Assembly: GCA_038251315.1 (NCBI GenBank)
Contig: JBBSBK010000044.1
Location: 1-25,484 of the forward strand
DNA length: 25,484 nucleotides
From: JBBKXP01 sp038251315
GTDB lineage: Bacteria; Pseudomonadota; Alphaproteobacteria; Rhodobacterales; Rhodobacteraceae
Direction of reading: 5' to 3'
In this document: positions 15,871 to 23,726 of the stretch, piece after piece
How positions within the stretch are numbered: the stretch's first letter is position 1
Layout of the letters: each line of letters starts with the position of its first letter
Notes under the pieces: model-generated
Database searches by the model: none
What the model was told of the DNA's origin: nothing
What the model saw: the letters and a program-made list of their open reading frames with translations, nothing else
Position numbers and translations under genes: made by a program

Positions 15871-15896
15871 GGAACTTTTGCCCGATCAGCCGCGTT
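15871..15896 (+). promoter_or_regulatory. EcfG-type general stress promoter, plus strand
   Basis: GGAAC (15871-15875), a 17-bp spacer and CGTT (15893-15896) match the EcfG consensus exactly. The ATG at 15953 follows 56 bases after the -10 element. This promoter should drive the glycosyltransferase operon. It is back-to-back with the minus-strand EcfG-type promoter, with 18 bp between them. Confidence 0.85.
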
Positions 15897-15952
15897 CGCT
15901 TTTCGGATCACTTCTCTGAGTTTCAACAAACGCGGGTTCGAGGGCCAAACCT

Positions 15953-17410
15953 ATGTCGGTGATGCGTCTGATCGTGATCGTCCTATGCGCGTTTGCGATT
16001 CCACCTCTGGGCGCCATCATCTGCGCGGTCTGCCTGCTGTGTCAGGTCACTTCCATCGTCGTTCGCGTTGTGATTGCGCGAACCCACGCACCACGACCGG
16101 TTCAGCAGCATGCAAACACGGAACCAGTCTTTTCCATCCACGTTGCCATCCACAACGAACCGCCAGCGCTTGTGAACGCCACACTGGCCACATTGGCGCG
16201 TCAGACTTGGGCACTTGACGGGTACGAAGTGATAGTGATCGACAACAATACCACGGATCCGGATTTGTGGCGGCCAGTGCGCGACACCTGCAGATTGCTG
16301 GGGCCGAATTTCCGCTTCCTGCATCGTATGGGTGTGTCCGATGCCAAGGCCGGGGCTCTGAATATCGCGTTGTCCGAAACCCGGGCGGACGCGACGCACA
16401 TCGTGACAGTCGATGCCGACTATCAGGTCGTGCCGCAGTTTCTGGCGCAGGCAGCGGCGGCGCTGGAAAAGACCGGTGCCGACTATGTCCAGTTCCCGCA
16501 AGCCTATCATGGCTGCGATACAGTCGCGACCGGGGTCGATTGCGAACTCGAAGAGTATTTTCGAACACATGCTCGGTTGGCCGACGACGCCGAAGCCGTC
16601 CTGCTGACCGGCACGCTTTGCGTCATTTCGCGCTCTGCCCTTGTGGCGGCGGGCGGATGGTCCGGTCTGTCGACGACCGAGGATGCAGAAATGGGTGTGC
16701 GTCTGTGCCGCGCCGGTTATGCGGGGCGTTTCATGCCGGTCGTCGTCGGACGCGGCCTTTTGCCATTTTCGTTGCGCGATCTGGAACAGCAGCGGCACCG
16801 CTGGGCCAGCGGCAATCTTCAGACGCTGATCGCGCATGCGCCGGCAATCCTGCTGGGGCGCGACGACATGGGGTGGCGGCGGCGCGGCGCGATCTTGTCG
16901 CAATTGTCGGCATGGCTGAACTTTGCCCTGATACCCGCCGCCATACTGCTTTTGTCCGTGGTCTGGGGCGGGCAGGAAACCCAGCTTTTGCACCTTGCCG
17001 CAGCGTCCGTTGTTCTGGCCTTCGCCGATATTGCGGGTCGGCTTCTGTGGCGCGGATTGCACGACAGAACGCCGTTTGCTGTCATCGCTGCGGCGGTGAC
17101 GCATCGCATTGCGCTTGCGCCCACGTCGGGCCTCGCGACGATCGAGGTTCTGGTCGGCAAGACCATGACATTCGTCGTGACGGACAAGTTCGGCATGGCG
17201 CGGGGCCAGTTCAACAACTGGCCCATAGCTGCAACGATCCTGTTCATCGTCGCCGCGATTTCCGTGTTTCCGGCGCGCGAATTCGGCGCTCTCCCCGTCG
17301 CCGCCATTCTGATCCTGATGCTGCCGTTGCCGGCCGGACTTTTGACGACACGCACGCTGGATCGGTATCGCCAGTTGCATTCGCCTTCACACCGGGGAGT
17401 TGTTGCATGA
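15953..17410 (+). CDS. Membrane GT2 glycosyltransferase, processive type
   Basis: This 485-residue inner-membrane enzyme is likely to polymerise or transfer sugars from a nucleotide donor across or at the membrane. N-terminal helices span about 4-42. The GT2 catalytic domain has VIDNN (94-98), DAD in VTVDADYQ (154-156), the general-base motif TTED (241-244) and QQRHRW (279-284), the Q-x-x-R-W signature of cellulose/chitin/hyaluronan-synthase-like enzymes. Several C-terminal membrane helices follow (about 310-340, 343-365, 420-465). Unlike cellulose synthase it has no PilZ domain. It is the first gene of the operon, behind the EcfG-type promoter, and its stop overlaps the next start. Confidence 0.93.
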   Translation: MSVMRLIVIVLCAFAIPPLGAIICAVCLLCQVTSIVVRVVIARTHAPRPVQQHANTEPVFSIHVAIHNEPPALVNATLATLARQTWALDGYEVIVIDNNTTDPDLWRPVRDTCRLLGPNFRFLHRMGVSDAKAGALNIALSETRADATHIVTVDADYQVVPQFLAQAAAALEKTGADYVQFPQAYHGCDTVATGVDCELEEYFRTHARLADDAEAVLLTGTLCVISRSALVAAGGWSGLSTTEDAEMGVRLCRAGYAGRFMPVVVGRGLLPFSLRDLEQQRHRWASGNLQTLIAHAPAILLGRDDMGWRRRGAILSQLSAWLNFALIPAAILLLSVVWGGQETQLLHLAAASVVLAFADIAGRLLWRGLHDRTPFAVIAAAVTHRIALAPTSGLATIEVLVGKTMTFVVTDKFGMARGQFNNWPIAATILFIVAAISVFPAREFGALPVAAILILMLPLPAGLLTTRTLDRYRQLHSPSHRGVVA

Positions 17411-18375
17411 CCGACCTGCGCGTCGACATCATCATCCCGACCTTCAATCGCTCGCACCTGATCGACACGGCGGTGCGCGCCGCGCTTGAACAATCATGGT
17501 GGAACACCCGCGTCACCGTGGTGGATGACGGCGGGGCTGACGACACCCGGCAGGTCCTGTCGCGCCATTTCGACAACCCGGCCTTCAACTACATCCGCCT
17601 GTCGCAGAACGTCGGCACGGCACAAGCCAAGAACGCCGGCTTGCTTTTGACCGACGGTGGTGCCGTCACGTTTCACGATTCCGACGACATCCCGCGCCGC
17701 GACAAGGTGATCCATCAGGTCCGGGTTCTCGACCAACCTGACATTGGTGCCCACGAATGTCTTAACTGGCGCATGGTCGGGCACGAACCCGGCAGCATCC
17801 TGCAGATTGGCGCGGCACTGGTACAGCACGAACTGATCCTGCCCAATGGACGCCGGGTGCCGATCCGTCGCGACCTGTCTTTGTTCGACGACGTCTTTCC
17901 CAACATGCAGATGGGCGGACAGGTGCCGGGAGAATGGACGCACATCAATTCCGGCCTGTTCCGCCACGAGGTTCTGGCCCGCAATGGTGGGTTTACCTGC
18001 TGCATCGAGGAAGACCGCGAGTTTCGCAATCGCCTGATGTTCAACGGCGAAATTATCTGGATCGTGCCAGAAATCCTGCTGACCAAGATCGAAACGCCCG
18101 ACAGCCTGACGCAGTCGTCGGCGACCGACTATGAAAGTGCGCAGCGCAAAACGGATCGGGCCATGGTCTGGGACAAGGTGCGCCAGTGGCGCACCGAGGG
18201 GCGCGTCGACCCGGTGCCGGTCGACCTGCCCGACCTTGATCTGGCGTTTGTCAGCAACCCCGCGCTTTTGGCCCGACGCGAGATGCCGATGACCGACACC
18301 ACTCGGGCGGCAGTGGTGGCATGCCTGACCGGCTGGCAGACCGCAAAATTAGATTCGCGGATGGCGGCGGAATGA
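17407..18375 (+). CDS. GT2 family glycosyltransferase
   Basis: This 322-residue cytoplasmic GT-A enzyme opens with VDIIIPTFNRSHLIDTAV (6-23). It continues with VVDDGGADDT (38-47), the acceptor-region NVGTAQAKNAG (68-78) and a DxD-type metal site in FHDSDD (89-94). HINSGLFRHEVLARNGGF and CCIEEDREFRNRL provide the expected acceptor loop and acidic base. No membrane helix is seen. The ATG overlaps the preceding stop by 4 bp. A long open frame upstream in this phase is only an antiphase shadow of the first GT2. The donor sugar is unknown. Confidence 0.92.
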   Translation: MTDLRVDIIIPTFNRSHLIDTAVRAALEQSWWNTRVTVVDDGGADDTRQVLSRHFDNPAFNYIRLSQNVGTAQAKNAGLLLTDGGAVTFHDSDDIPRRDKVIHQVRVLDQPDIGAHECLNWRMVGHEPGSILQIGAALVQHELILPNGRRVPIRRDLSLFDDVFPNMQMGGQVPGEWTHINSGLFRHEVLARNGGFTCCIEEDREFRNRLMFNGEIIWIVPEILLTKIETPDSLTQSSATDYESAQRKTDRAMVWDKVRQWRTEGRVDPVPVDLPDLDLAFVSNPALLARREMPMTDTTRAAVVACLTGWQTAKLDSRMAAE

Positions 18376-19415
18376 CAGGCGTCGCATCATTGCAGCCGCG
18401 GCAGATTGCAATCGTCGATCCGTGTTGCGCTGCGGGCTATGCACCGCAAGCGCTGGCGGCGGGCGGTCTTGGCGGAACCGAGGCGACCGTGCTGCGCGTC
18501 GCCGCAGCGTTGTCGGCCAACACGCCAATGCACATCTTCCAGAAAGGTCGCACCGACACAAAGCCCAGCGCTGCGGGTCGTCTGCGCCCGTTGTCCGAGG
18601 CATTCGCTCGGGCGACCGAATCTACGATCATCGTCATCAACGCGTGGAAGGTCGCCTGCAAGCTGCGCAAGGTGCATCCTGCGGCGCGTATCCTGCTTTG
18701 GCTGCACGGCTATCCCGGTCGGCACAACCGCCCGATGGGATCGGCGCTGCGGGCGGCAGACATCGCGGTCGTCTGCGTGTCGCGCACGCATGCGGACTGG
18801 CTGCGGGATTTTCTGGGCGATACGGCGCCGGATATCACACATATCCACAATCCCATTGCCGATCACCTGACGCCCGACAACACCCGGCGCGACCCCGACA
18901 GGTTGCTTTTTGCAAGCTCACCTCACAAGGGTCTGGCGCAGGTCTTCAAGCAGTTCGCGGCGGCGCGCGAGGCCATCCCGACGCTGACACTCGCCGTCGC
19001 CGACCCCGGCTACCTTGCCTGGGACACGGGGTCGGTGCCCGACGGTGTTACCTTTCTTGGGGCGCTGCCGCACCCCGATCTGATTGCCGGGATGCGTCGC
19101 GCCCTGTGTCTGTTCTACCCGCAAACCAGTTTCGCCGAAACGTTCGGACTGGTGATGGCCGAGGCCAATGCCGTCGGTACACCGGTGCTGGTTCACCGCG
19201 ACCTCGGAGCCAATGCCGAGGTTGTCGGCGACCCCGCCCAGTGTATCGACGGCAATGACCTGACGCAGGTCGTCGACCGTCTGCGACACTGGCGCGTGAC
19301 GCCGCCGGTCGTTCGCGTCAATCCGCAATTTCGTCTGAGCACCGTTGCAAGCCAATGGGCGGACCTTCTCGATCGCAGCGAGACTCGGTCGCATACCCTC
19401 GACAGGGTGGCCTGA
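18372..19415 (+). CDS. GT4-like glycosyltransferase
   Basis: This 347-residue GT-B-fold enzyme has an N-terminal glycine loop, GGLGGTEATVLR (31-42), an acceptor-side LWLHGYPGRHN (109-119) and the C-terminal domain entry LLFASSPHKGL (178-188). The retaining-enzyme signature AETFGLVMAEANAVGTPVL (255-273) has the two glutamates of the E-x7-E motif (E256 and E264). The start overlaps the second GT2 stop (ATGA), and the end shares one base with the next start (TGATG). It probably adds a sugar from a nucleotide donor during assembly of the glycan. Confidence 0.92.
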   Translation: MTGVASLQPRQIAIVDPCCAAGYAPQALAAGGLGGTEATVLRVAAALSANTPMHIFQKGRTDTKPSAAGRLRPLSEAFARATESTIIVINAWKVACKLRKVHPAARILLWLHGYPGRHNRPMGSALRAADIAVVCVSRTHADWLRDFLGDTAPDITHIHNPIADHLTPDNTRRDPDRLLFASSPHKGLAQVFKQFAAAREAIPTLTLAVADPGYLAWDTGSVPDGVTFLGALPHPDLIAGMRRALCLFYPQTSFAETFGLVMAEANAVGTPVLVHRDLGANAEVVGDPAQCIDGNDLTQVVDRLRHWRVTPPVVRVNPQFRLSTVASQWADLLDRSETRSHTLDRVA

Positions 19416-20509
19416 TGCAGACCGTCCGTCGTTTGAAATCCCCGGAAAGCACTGGCAAGACCGCGCCAGAACTTGTCCGAATAGCGCAGGAGTTGGAAGC
19501 CGCCGCCCCTGCGCAGGAGGCAGGACACAGCGACATCGGCGTTTCCATCGCGACCCTGCGACGGGCCGGCTGGCTGGCCGACGACGGGTCCGACGATCCT
19601 GCGATGACCGCGATGCGCCTGCGCCGGGTCGGCGCCGCCAATCTGTCGGTCGGACGCCTGTGGGAGGGGCACATCAACGCCCTGTACCTCGCCCACGTCC
19701 ACGGCGCTGCCGCCGTATCTGCGCAGGTTGACCGGGATGTCGCGGATGGCGCGATCCTGGGGGTCTGGGGCGCCGACGGCGCAACGCCCGTCACGCGTGA
19801 CGCAAGTAGCGGCGTCTTGCGTGGCGAAAAGGTCTTTGCCTCTGGGCTGGGGACGGTGACGCAGGCGGTCGTCACGGTCAATTCGGGGCACAGGGTGCGC
19901 CTTGCGCTTGTCGATGTCCGCGACCCCGTCCGCGCCGATCCATCTGCATGGGCGATGCAGGGAATGCGGGCCACCGCGTCGGGGCGTTACGATTTGGAGG
20001 GCATCGCGGCAGACGGTATCACTTGGATCGGCGGCCCCGGTGACTATCTGACCGAACCGCACTTTATCGGCGGCGTCTGGCGGATTGCGGCCTTGCAGAT
20101 CGGCGGCACGATTGGCCTTCTGGACTGCGCCGCGAGCGATTTGCGCGACCGCGGGCGGCTTGATGCCCCGGCACAGATGGCGCGTCTCAGCGCCGTGGCG
20201 ATCCGCGCAGTTGGTGCCTCGGCCCTGGTCACCCGCGCCGCCGCTGCCGCGAGTCACGGCGCGACCGATCCCGAAACCGCCGCCGCCTTGTCCGCAGCCG
20301 CGCGCCTGCTGACCGAAGAGGTGGGGCTGGACGCGATCCGCGCCGTCGAGCAATGCCTTGGGCTGGCGCATTTCGCGGATGGGTCGGACACCGGGCGCAA
20401 GGCCCGCGACCTGGCCGTTTATATGCGGCAAGCTGCCCGCGATGCGTTTCAGGAAAGGGTGGGCCGGGCCTGTTTTGGTGCGGAGGGCGCGTTGTGGGCA
20501 ATGCTGTGA
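19415..20509 (+). CDS. Acyl-CoA-dehydrogenase-fold flavoprotein of the glycan operon
   Basis: The product is 364 residues. The middle beta domain and helical C-terminal half resemble acyl-CoA dehydrogenases, and RLWEGHINALYLAHVHG (81-97) is typical of the subgroup encoded beside PIG-L and NodS-like genes. Other recognisable parts are GEKVFASGLGTVTQAVV, MQGMRATASGRYDLEG and the C-terminal ARDLAVYMRQAARDA. I do not see the catalytic Glu in the Y-E-G-T context of medium-chain acyl-CoA dehydrogenases, and the protein ends soon after that region. It may be a flavin oxidase or N-oxygenase, since ACAD-fold nitrososynthases such as ORF36 and KijD3 oxidise amino sugars. It may also desaturate an unusual acyl group. 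The start shares one base with the GT4 stop codon. Confidence 0.8.
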   Translation: MQTVRRLKSPESTGKTAPELVRIAQELEAAAPAQEAGHSDIGVSIATLRRAGWLADDGSDDPAMTAMRLRRVGAANLSVGRLWEGHINALYLAHVHGAAAVSAQVDRDVADGAILGVWGADGATPVTRDASSGVLRGEKVFASGLGTVTQAVVTVNSGHRVRLALVDVRDPVRADPSAWAMQGMRATASGRYDLEGIAADGITWIGGPGDYLTEPHFIGGVWRIAALQIGGTIGLLDCAASDLRDRGRLDAPAQMARLSAVAIRAVGASALVTRAAAAASHGATDPETAAALSAAARLLTEEVGLDAIRAVEQCLGLAHFADGSDTGRKARDLAVYMRQAARDAFQERVGRACFGAEGALWAML

Positions 20510-21216
20510 GGCAGACCGTACCAGTATGGACCAATCCCGACGATCTGACCCAACGCGCACCGATCTTTGTGCTGGCCCCGCACCCGGACGATGAAAGCCT
20601 TGGTTGCGGCGCACTGCTGGCCCACGCCTTTGCGCATGACGGCGCACATGTGGTCTGCATGACGGACGGGTCGGCGTCGCACCCGGGTTCGCACGACTGG
20701 CCACCCGAACGATTGGCGCAGAAACGACAATGCGAACTGTCGCTGGCCTTGAAATGTCTTGGCGGCAGCACGGATGATCTGACCTGGTTCGGTTACCCCG
20801 ATGGCTGGCTTGGCACCGAGGATCGCGAAAAGATCGCCGAAACGCTTGCTGTGCTTGTCAGGCGACTTGGTGTGAAATCGCTTTTCGCGCCTGCCCCCGA
20901 GGATTACCACGAAGATCACAAGACCACCGCCGACATTGCGCGGCGCGTCGTGCGGGCCTCTCCCGGTCTGACCCTCTATGACTACCCGGTCTGGAGCCGG
21001 TGGGACGATCCCGACTTTGCCTCCCATATTGCACAGCGGCGTCCGCTGTATCTTGACCCCTTTCCGGGCCATAGCGCCAAACGCGCGGCGGTGATGGCTC
21101 ATTGCAGCCAGATCGGTGGCCTGATCCTTGACGCGCCGGACGGCTTTACCCTGCCGGCGGGGTTCATCGACAGCTTTATCGACGCGCCCGAGGTTTACGT
21201 GAGAGCCGCATCATGA
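20494..21216 (+). CDS. PIG-L family N-deacetylase
   Basis: This zinc-dependent deacetylase has about 240 residues and belongs to the PIG-L/LmbE/MshB family, which removes the acetyl group from GlcNAc-type sugars. The metal motif APHPDDE (28-34) and the second site DYHEDH (137-142, HxxH) are intact. There is no ATG in the right place. GTG at 20494 has GGAGGG six bases upstream; GTG at 20506 would give the 4-bp overlap used by its neighbours but lacks good spacing. I list the first, and the difference is four residues. The freed amine would be the substrate for the NodS-like methyltransferase encoded next. Confidence 0.9.
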   Translation: MGNAVRQTVPVWTNPDDLTQRAPIFVLAPHPDDESLGCGALLAHAFAHDGAHVVCMTDGSASHPGSHDWPPERLAQKRQCELSLALKCLGGSTDDLTWFGYPDGWLGTEDREKIAETLAVLVRRLGVKSLFAPAPEDYHEDHKTTADIARRVVRASPGLTLYDYPVWSRWDDPDFASHIAQRRPLYLDPFPGHSAKRAAVMAHCSQIGGLILDAPDGFTLPAGFIDSFIDAPEVYVRAAS

Positions 21217-21767
21217 GCGTGACACTGTCCAATCTGCGCGGCCTTTACGCCGATGGCGACGACCCCTGGAACTTTGCGCACAGTGACTACGAACAGGGTA
21301 AATTCGCCGCGACCCGCGAGGCCCTGTCGCGCCAAGCCTATCGATGTGCATTGGAACTTGGGTGCGGAAACGGGGCACTTGCATCGCATCTTGCGCCGCT
21401 TTGCGCCGGTTACACCGGCATCGACGCTATCGGGAAAGCTATTGCCGCCGCGCGGCGCCGTGTGCCAGAGGCGGAATTCGTCTGCGATTTCTACCCCTGC
21501 CGTCTGCCCCACCGCGACTACGATCTGATCGTCCTGTCAGAAATCCTGTATTTCCTGTCGCCCGACAGCATTGCGCAGCTGGCGCACGACATCCGCGAAT
21601 TCGCGCCACGGGCCGAGATCCTTTGCACGACATTTCTTGGCGATACCGAACACATGCTTCAGGGCAAGCAGTCGGTGACGCTGCTGCTGGACGATTTGAA
21701 ACCGGACTTCAGCTTTGTCTGCCTTGCCGATACCGGCACCTACCGGATCGACCGGGGCCTGCCATGA
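21213..21767 (+). CDS. NodS-like SAM-dependent N-methyltransferase
   Basis: This class I methyltransferase has 184 residues. The opening DDPWNFAHSDYEQGKFAATREAL (16-38) is the hallmark of the NodS family, followed by the SAM-binding loop ALELGCGNGALASHLA (46-61), the acidic ribose contact D71 in TGIDAIG and the motif DLIVLSEILYFLS. NodS methylates the free amine of the de-N-acetylated terminal glucosamine in rhizobial Nod factors. Here the adjacent PIG-L enzyme could supply such an amine. Both ends overlap neighbours by ATGA. Confidence 0.92.
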   Translation: MSVTLSNLRGLYADGDDPWNFAHSDYEQGKFAATREALSRQAYRCALELGCGNGALASHLAPLCAGYTGIDAIGKAIAAARRRVPEAEFVCDFYPCRLPHRDYDLIVLSEILYFLSPDSIAQLAHDIREFAPRAEILCTTFLGDTEHMLQGKQSVTLLLDDLKPDFSFVCLADTGTYRIDRGLP

Positions 21768-22801
21768 GTCCGGTCCGCGCCGCCATCATCATCCCCGCGC
21801 GCAACGAGGCCGCGCGCATCGGCGATTGCCTTGCCGCGCTCGCGGCGCAGGATCGGGCCGGGTTTGCGGTGGTGCTGGTGGCGAACGGCTGTACCGATGA
21901 CACCGTGAGGGTTGCGCAGTCGGTCGCGGCAACGACCGAACTGCGCGTTGAGATCGTCGAACCCACCTTGCCCGCCGGTGCCGGGGTCGGCACCGCGCGG
22001 CGGATCGGATGTGCCTATGCCTTGAACACCTGGACCAACCTGACCGCCCTGTTGATGTCGGATGCAGATTGCCGCGTTGCCTCCGACTGGGTGGTGCGCA
22101 ACCTTTCCCATCTGGAACATGCTGCCGGAGTTTGCGGCAAGGTCGAACCATCGGCCGACGAGATTTCCGTTCTCGACGATATCGACGCGCTCCCTGCGGA
22201 AATGGAGGCCCGATACGAATGGCTGGTCACGACGATCTATCGCCATTACTGCCCCGGTCCCTGCGGGCTGGCGGGCGATCACGGGGCTGCCGCAGGAGCC
22301 AGCCTGGCGTTTCGTCCCGATGCCTATCGGTCGATTGGCGGTTTTGCCGATATGGCGGTCGGCGAGGACCGCGACATTGTGCGTCGCCTGAAAAAGGCCG
22401 GCCACGGCGTCTGGCACGCGGGCGATGTGCGCGTTTCGGCGTCGTGTCGGTTGGACGGTCGGGCACGGGGCGGCATGGCGGCGGCGCTACGGATGCGGGT
22501 CGAGCATCGTGACTATCTTATCGACGACAGCCTGCCACCCGCAGCCAAGTTGCTGGCCGACGCAACCGCAGGGCGTCTGGGGCCATGGCCTTTGCAGGTC
22601 GATTCTGAGGATCGGCTGAAGGCAAGCGAACTCGCCCCTCACATCACCTGTCTTGAACGCGCCACGCGAACGCTTCCCGCATTGACTTTGGCGTTGAATG
22701 CCGCCGGGCGTCCGCAGGATGGCAATCCCCGATCGACCCGTCCAAGCCCCATAAGATTGAACCCAAGAAGGAGTAAAGTATCATGTCCCGCACCGCTTTG
22801 A
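21764..22801 (+). CDS. GT2 family glycosyltransferase (third of the operon)
   Basis: This 345-residue GT-A enzyme has RAAIIIPARNEAARIGDCLAAL (5-26), VLVANGCTDDT (37-47), the DxD equivalent MSDADCRVASDW (98-109), a loop AGDHGAAAGASLAFR and the acidic base region GGFADMAVGEDRDIVRRL. No membrane helix is present. The last 30 residues are Pro/Arg-rich, and the end overlaps the DUF2383 gene by 19 bp, so the tail may be a late extension. It closes the glycosyl-modifying part of the operon. Confidence 0.92.
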   Translation: MSPVRAAIIIPARNEAARIGDCLAALAAQDRAGFAVVLVANGCTDDTVRVAQSVAATTELRVEIVEPTLPAGAGVGTARRIGCAYALNTWTNLTALLMSDADCRVASDWVVRNLSHLEHAAGVCGKVEPSADEISVLDDIDALPAEMEARYEWLVTTIYRHYCPGPCGLAGDHGAAAGASLAFRPDAYRSIGGFADMAVGEDRDIVRRLKKAGHGVWHAGDVRVSASCRLDGRARGGMAAALRMRVEHRDYLIDDSLPPAAKLLADATAGRLGPWPLQVDSEDRLKASELAPHITCLERATRTLPALTLALNAAGRPQDGNPRSTRPSPIRLNPRRSKVSCPAPL

Positions 22802-23211
22802 ATGCCCTGCATCAGGTCCACACGGCCACCAATGATGTGCTTGAAGGCTATGAGACGATGCTGAAACGCGCCGAGCCGGAAATCGTCGGCGTCATTTCCG
22901 ATCTGACAGCATTGCACAAACGTCACGCAACCGCGCAATCCCGTCGCCTGCGCGAGCTTGGGCAGGACGATGACGATGACAGCTCGTTACAAGGCACGAT
23001 CAATTCAGTGGCCGTCACGATGCGAGACTGGGTCACCGGTCTCGACAAAGGGTCACTCGACGCCGTTCAACGCGGCGAGAAGGCGCTACAGGACATCTAT
23101 GACGACGCCATGACCGATTGGTCGTCGGCCGAGGACCAGCAAACAAGCACCCTGCTGGACGAACAATTTCATGAGATCGGTGCCAAGATTGCGACGTTGG
23201 AGCAGATCTGA
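22783..23211 (+). CDS. DUF2383 (PA2169-type) ferritin-like protein
   Basis: This 142-residue all-helical protein matches DUF2383/PA2169, a four-helix-bundle family related to ferritin-like proteins. NALHQVHTATNDVLEGYETML (8-28) is the first helix, with HKRHATAQSRRLREL (45-59) following. A run of five Asp (62-66) marks an acidic loop. An AAGGAG site lies 10 bases before the ATG, inside the end of the GT2 gene. The function is unknown; relatives are often stress-induced. Its overlap with the glycan operon suggests it is co-expressed from the EcfG-type promoter. Confidence 0.88.
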   Translation: MSRTALNALHQVHTATNDVLEGYETMLKRAEPEIVGVISDLTALHKRHATAQSRRLRELGQDDDDDSSLQGTINSVAVTMRDWVTGLDKGSLDAVQRGEKALQDIYDDAMTDWSSAEDQQTSTLLDEQFHEIGAKIATLEQI

Positions 23212-23244
23212 GCGGTCATTGTGGCGTCGCGCTTGAAAGCCCAG

Positions 23245-23664
23245 TCAGTATCCGGGCCACAAACCCGGAGATGCCGCGATCTCGAGCAGATGGCCATCGG
23301 GATCGCGGAAGTAAAGGCTTTTCCCGCCCCGAAGCCATGCGGTCCGACTCAGGATTTCCACACCGTGCGACATCAAGTGCTGGTCCCATGCCTTCAAGGC
23401 AGGGTGAGTGGATTGAAATGCAACGTGCAGTTGGCCGTGGCCGTCGTGAGGCGGGATATCATTGTTCCCGCCGGCCGTTGCGCCGTCTGCTGTCGCCCCC
23501 CGCAGAAAGAGGAGCAATACGCTGCGTCGATTTATATCATAAGCGCAGAGCCGCCGATCTTTCGTCAACGGAGCCAAGCCAATGACATCCTCGTAAAAGC
23601 GGCACGCAACGTCAAGATCGGCGACATACAGCGACGTCTCAAGAATCCCTTCAAGGTCTGGCAT
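23245..23664 (-). CDS. VOC-family (glyoxalase/bleomycin-resistance fold) protein
   Basis: The product is 139 residues with the paired beta-alpha-beta-beta-beta layout. The N-terminal module begins ILETSLYVADLDVACRFYEDVIGL (7-30), and the C-terminal module has HGQLHVAFQ (76-84), WDQHLMSHGVEI and the closing YFRDPDGHLLEIASPGLW pattern (about 118-136). Probable metal ligands are H80 and E128. I chose the ATG at 23664 because GGGGAG lies upstream; the open frame extends further but without a site. The phrase order is close to fosfomycin-resistance-like and catechol-dioxygenase-like subgroups, but the substrate cannot be assigned. It is convergent with the DUF2383 gene. Confidence 0.9.
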   Translation of the reverse strand: MPDLEGILETSLYVADLDVACRFYEDVIGLAPLTKDRRLCAYDINRRSVLLLFLRGATADGATAGGNNDIPPHDGHGQLHVAFQSTHPALKAWDQHLMSHGVEILSRTAWLRGGKSLYFRDPDGHLLEIAASPGLWPGY

Positions 23665-23688
23665 CTCAACTCTCCCCTTCCTCTCAGA

Positions 23689-23702
23689 GTGATCTAGATC
23701 GA
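23689..23702. promoter_or_regulatory. Palindromic FNR-like operator between divergent genes
   Basis: GTGATCTAGATCGA has a perfect 10-bp palindromic core, GATCTAGATC, and differs from TTGAT-N4-ATCAA by one base in each arm. It is centred 31 bp from both the VOC and deaminase start codons, as expected for an operator shared by a divergent pair. Confidence 0.45.
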
Positions 23703-23726
23703 AAACATCTGAAAAGGAGAATCTGA

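Noticed and set aside
15983..17380. Long minus-strand frame (465 codons) opposite the first GT2 gene
   Set aside because: Composition is Gln/Arg/Gly-rich with no domain, and it lies fully antisense to a well-supported glycosyltransferase. High GC produces such frames.
16267..17406. Plus-strand frame of a 702-residue ORF running from inside the first GT2 gene into the second
   Set aside because: Only the part after 17407 is real. The upstream portion is Arg/Ser/Cys-rich, out of phase with a GT2 gene that has all catalytic motifs.
19193..20704. Minus-strand frame of 503 codons opposite the ACAD-fold and PIG-L genes
   Set aside because: Antisense shadow without ribosome-binding site or recognisable motif.
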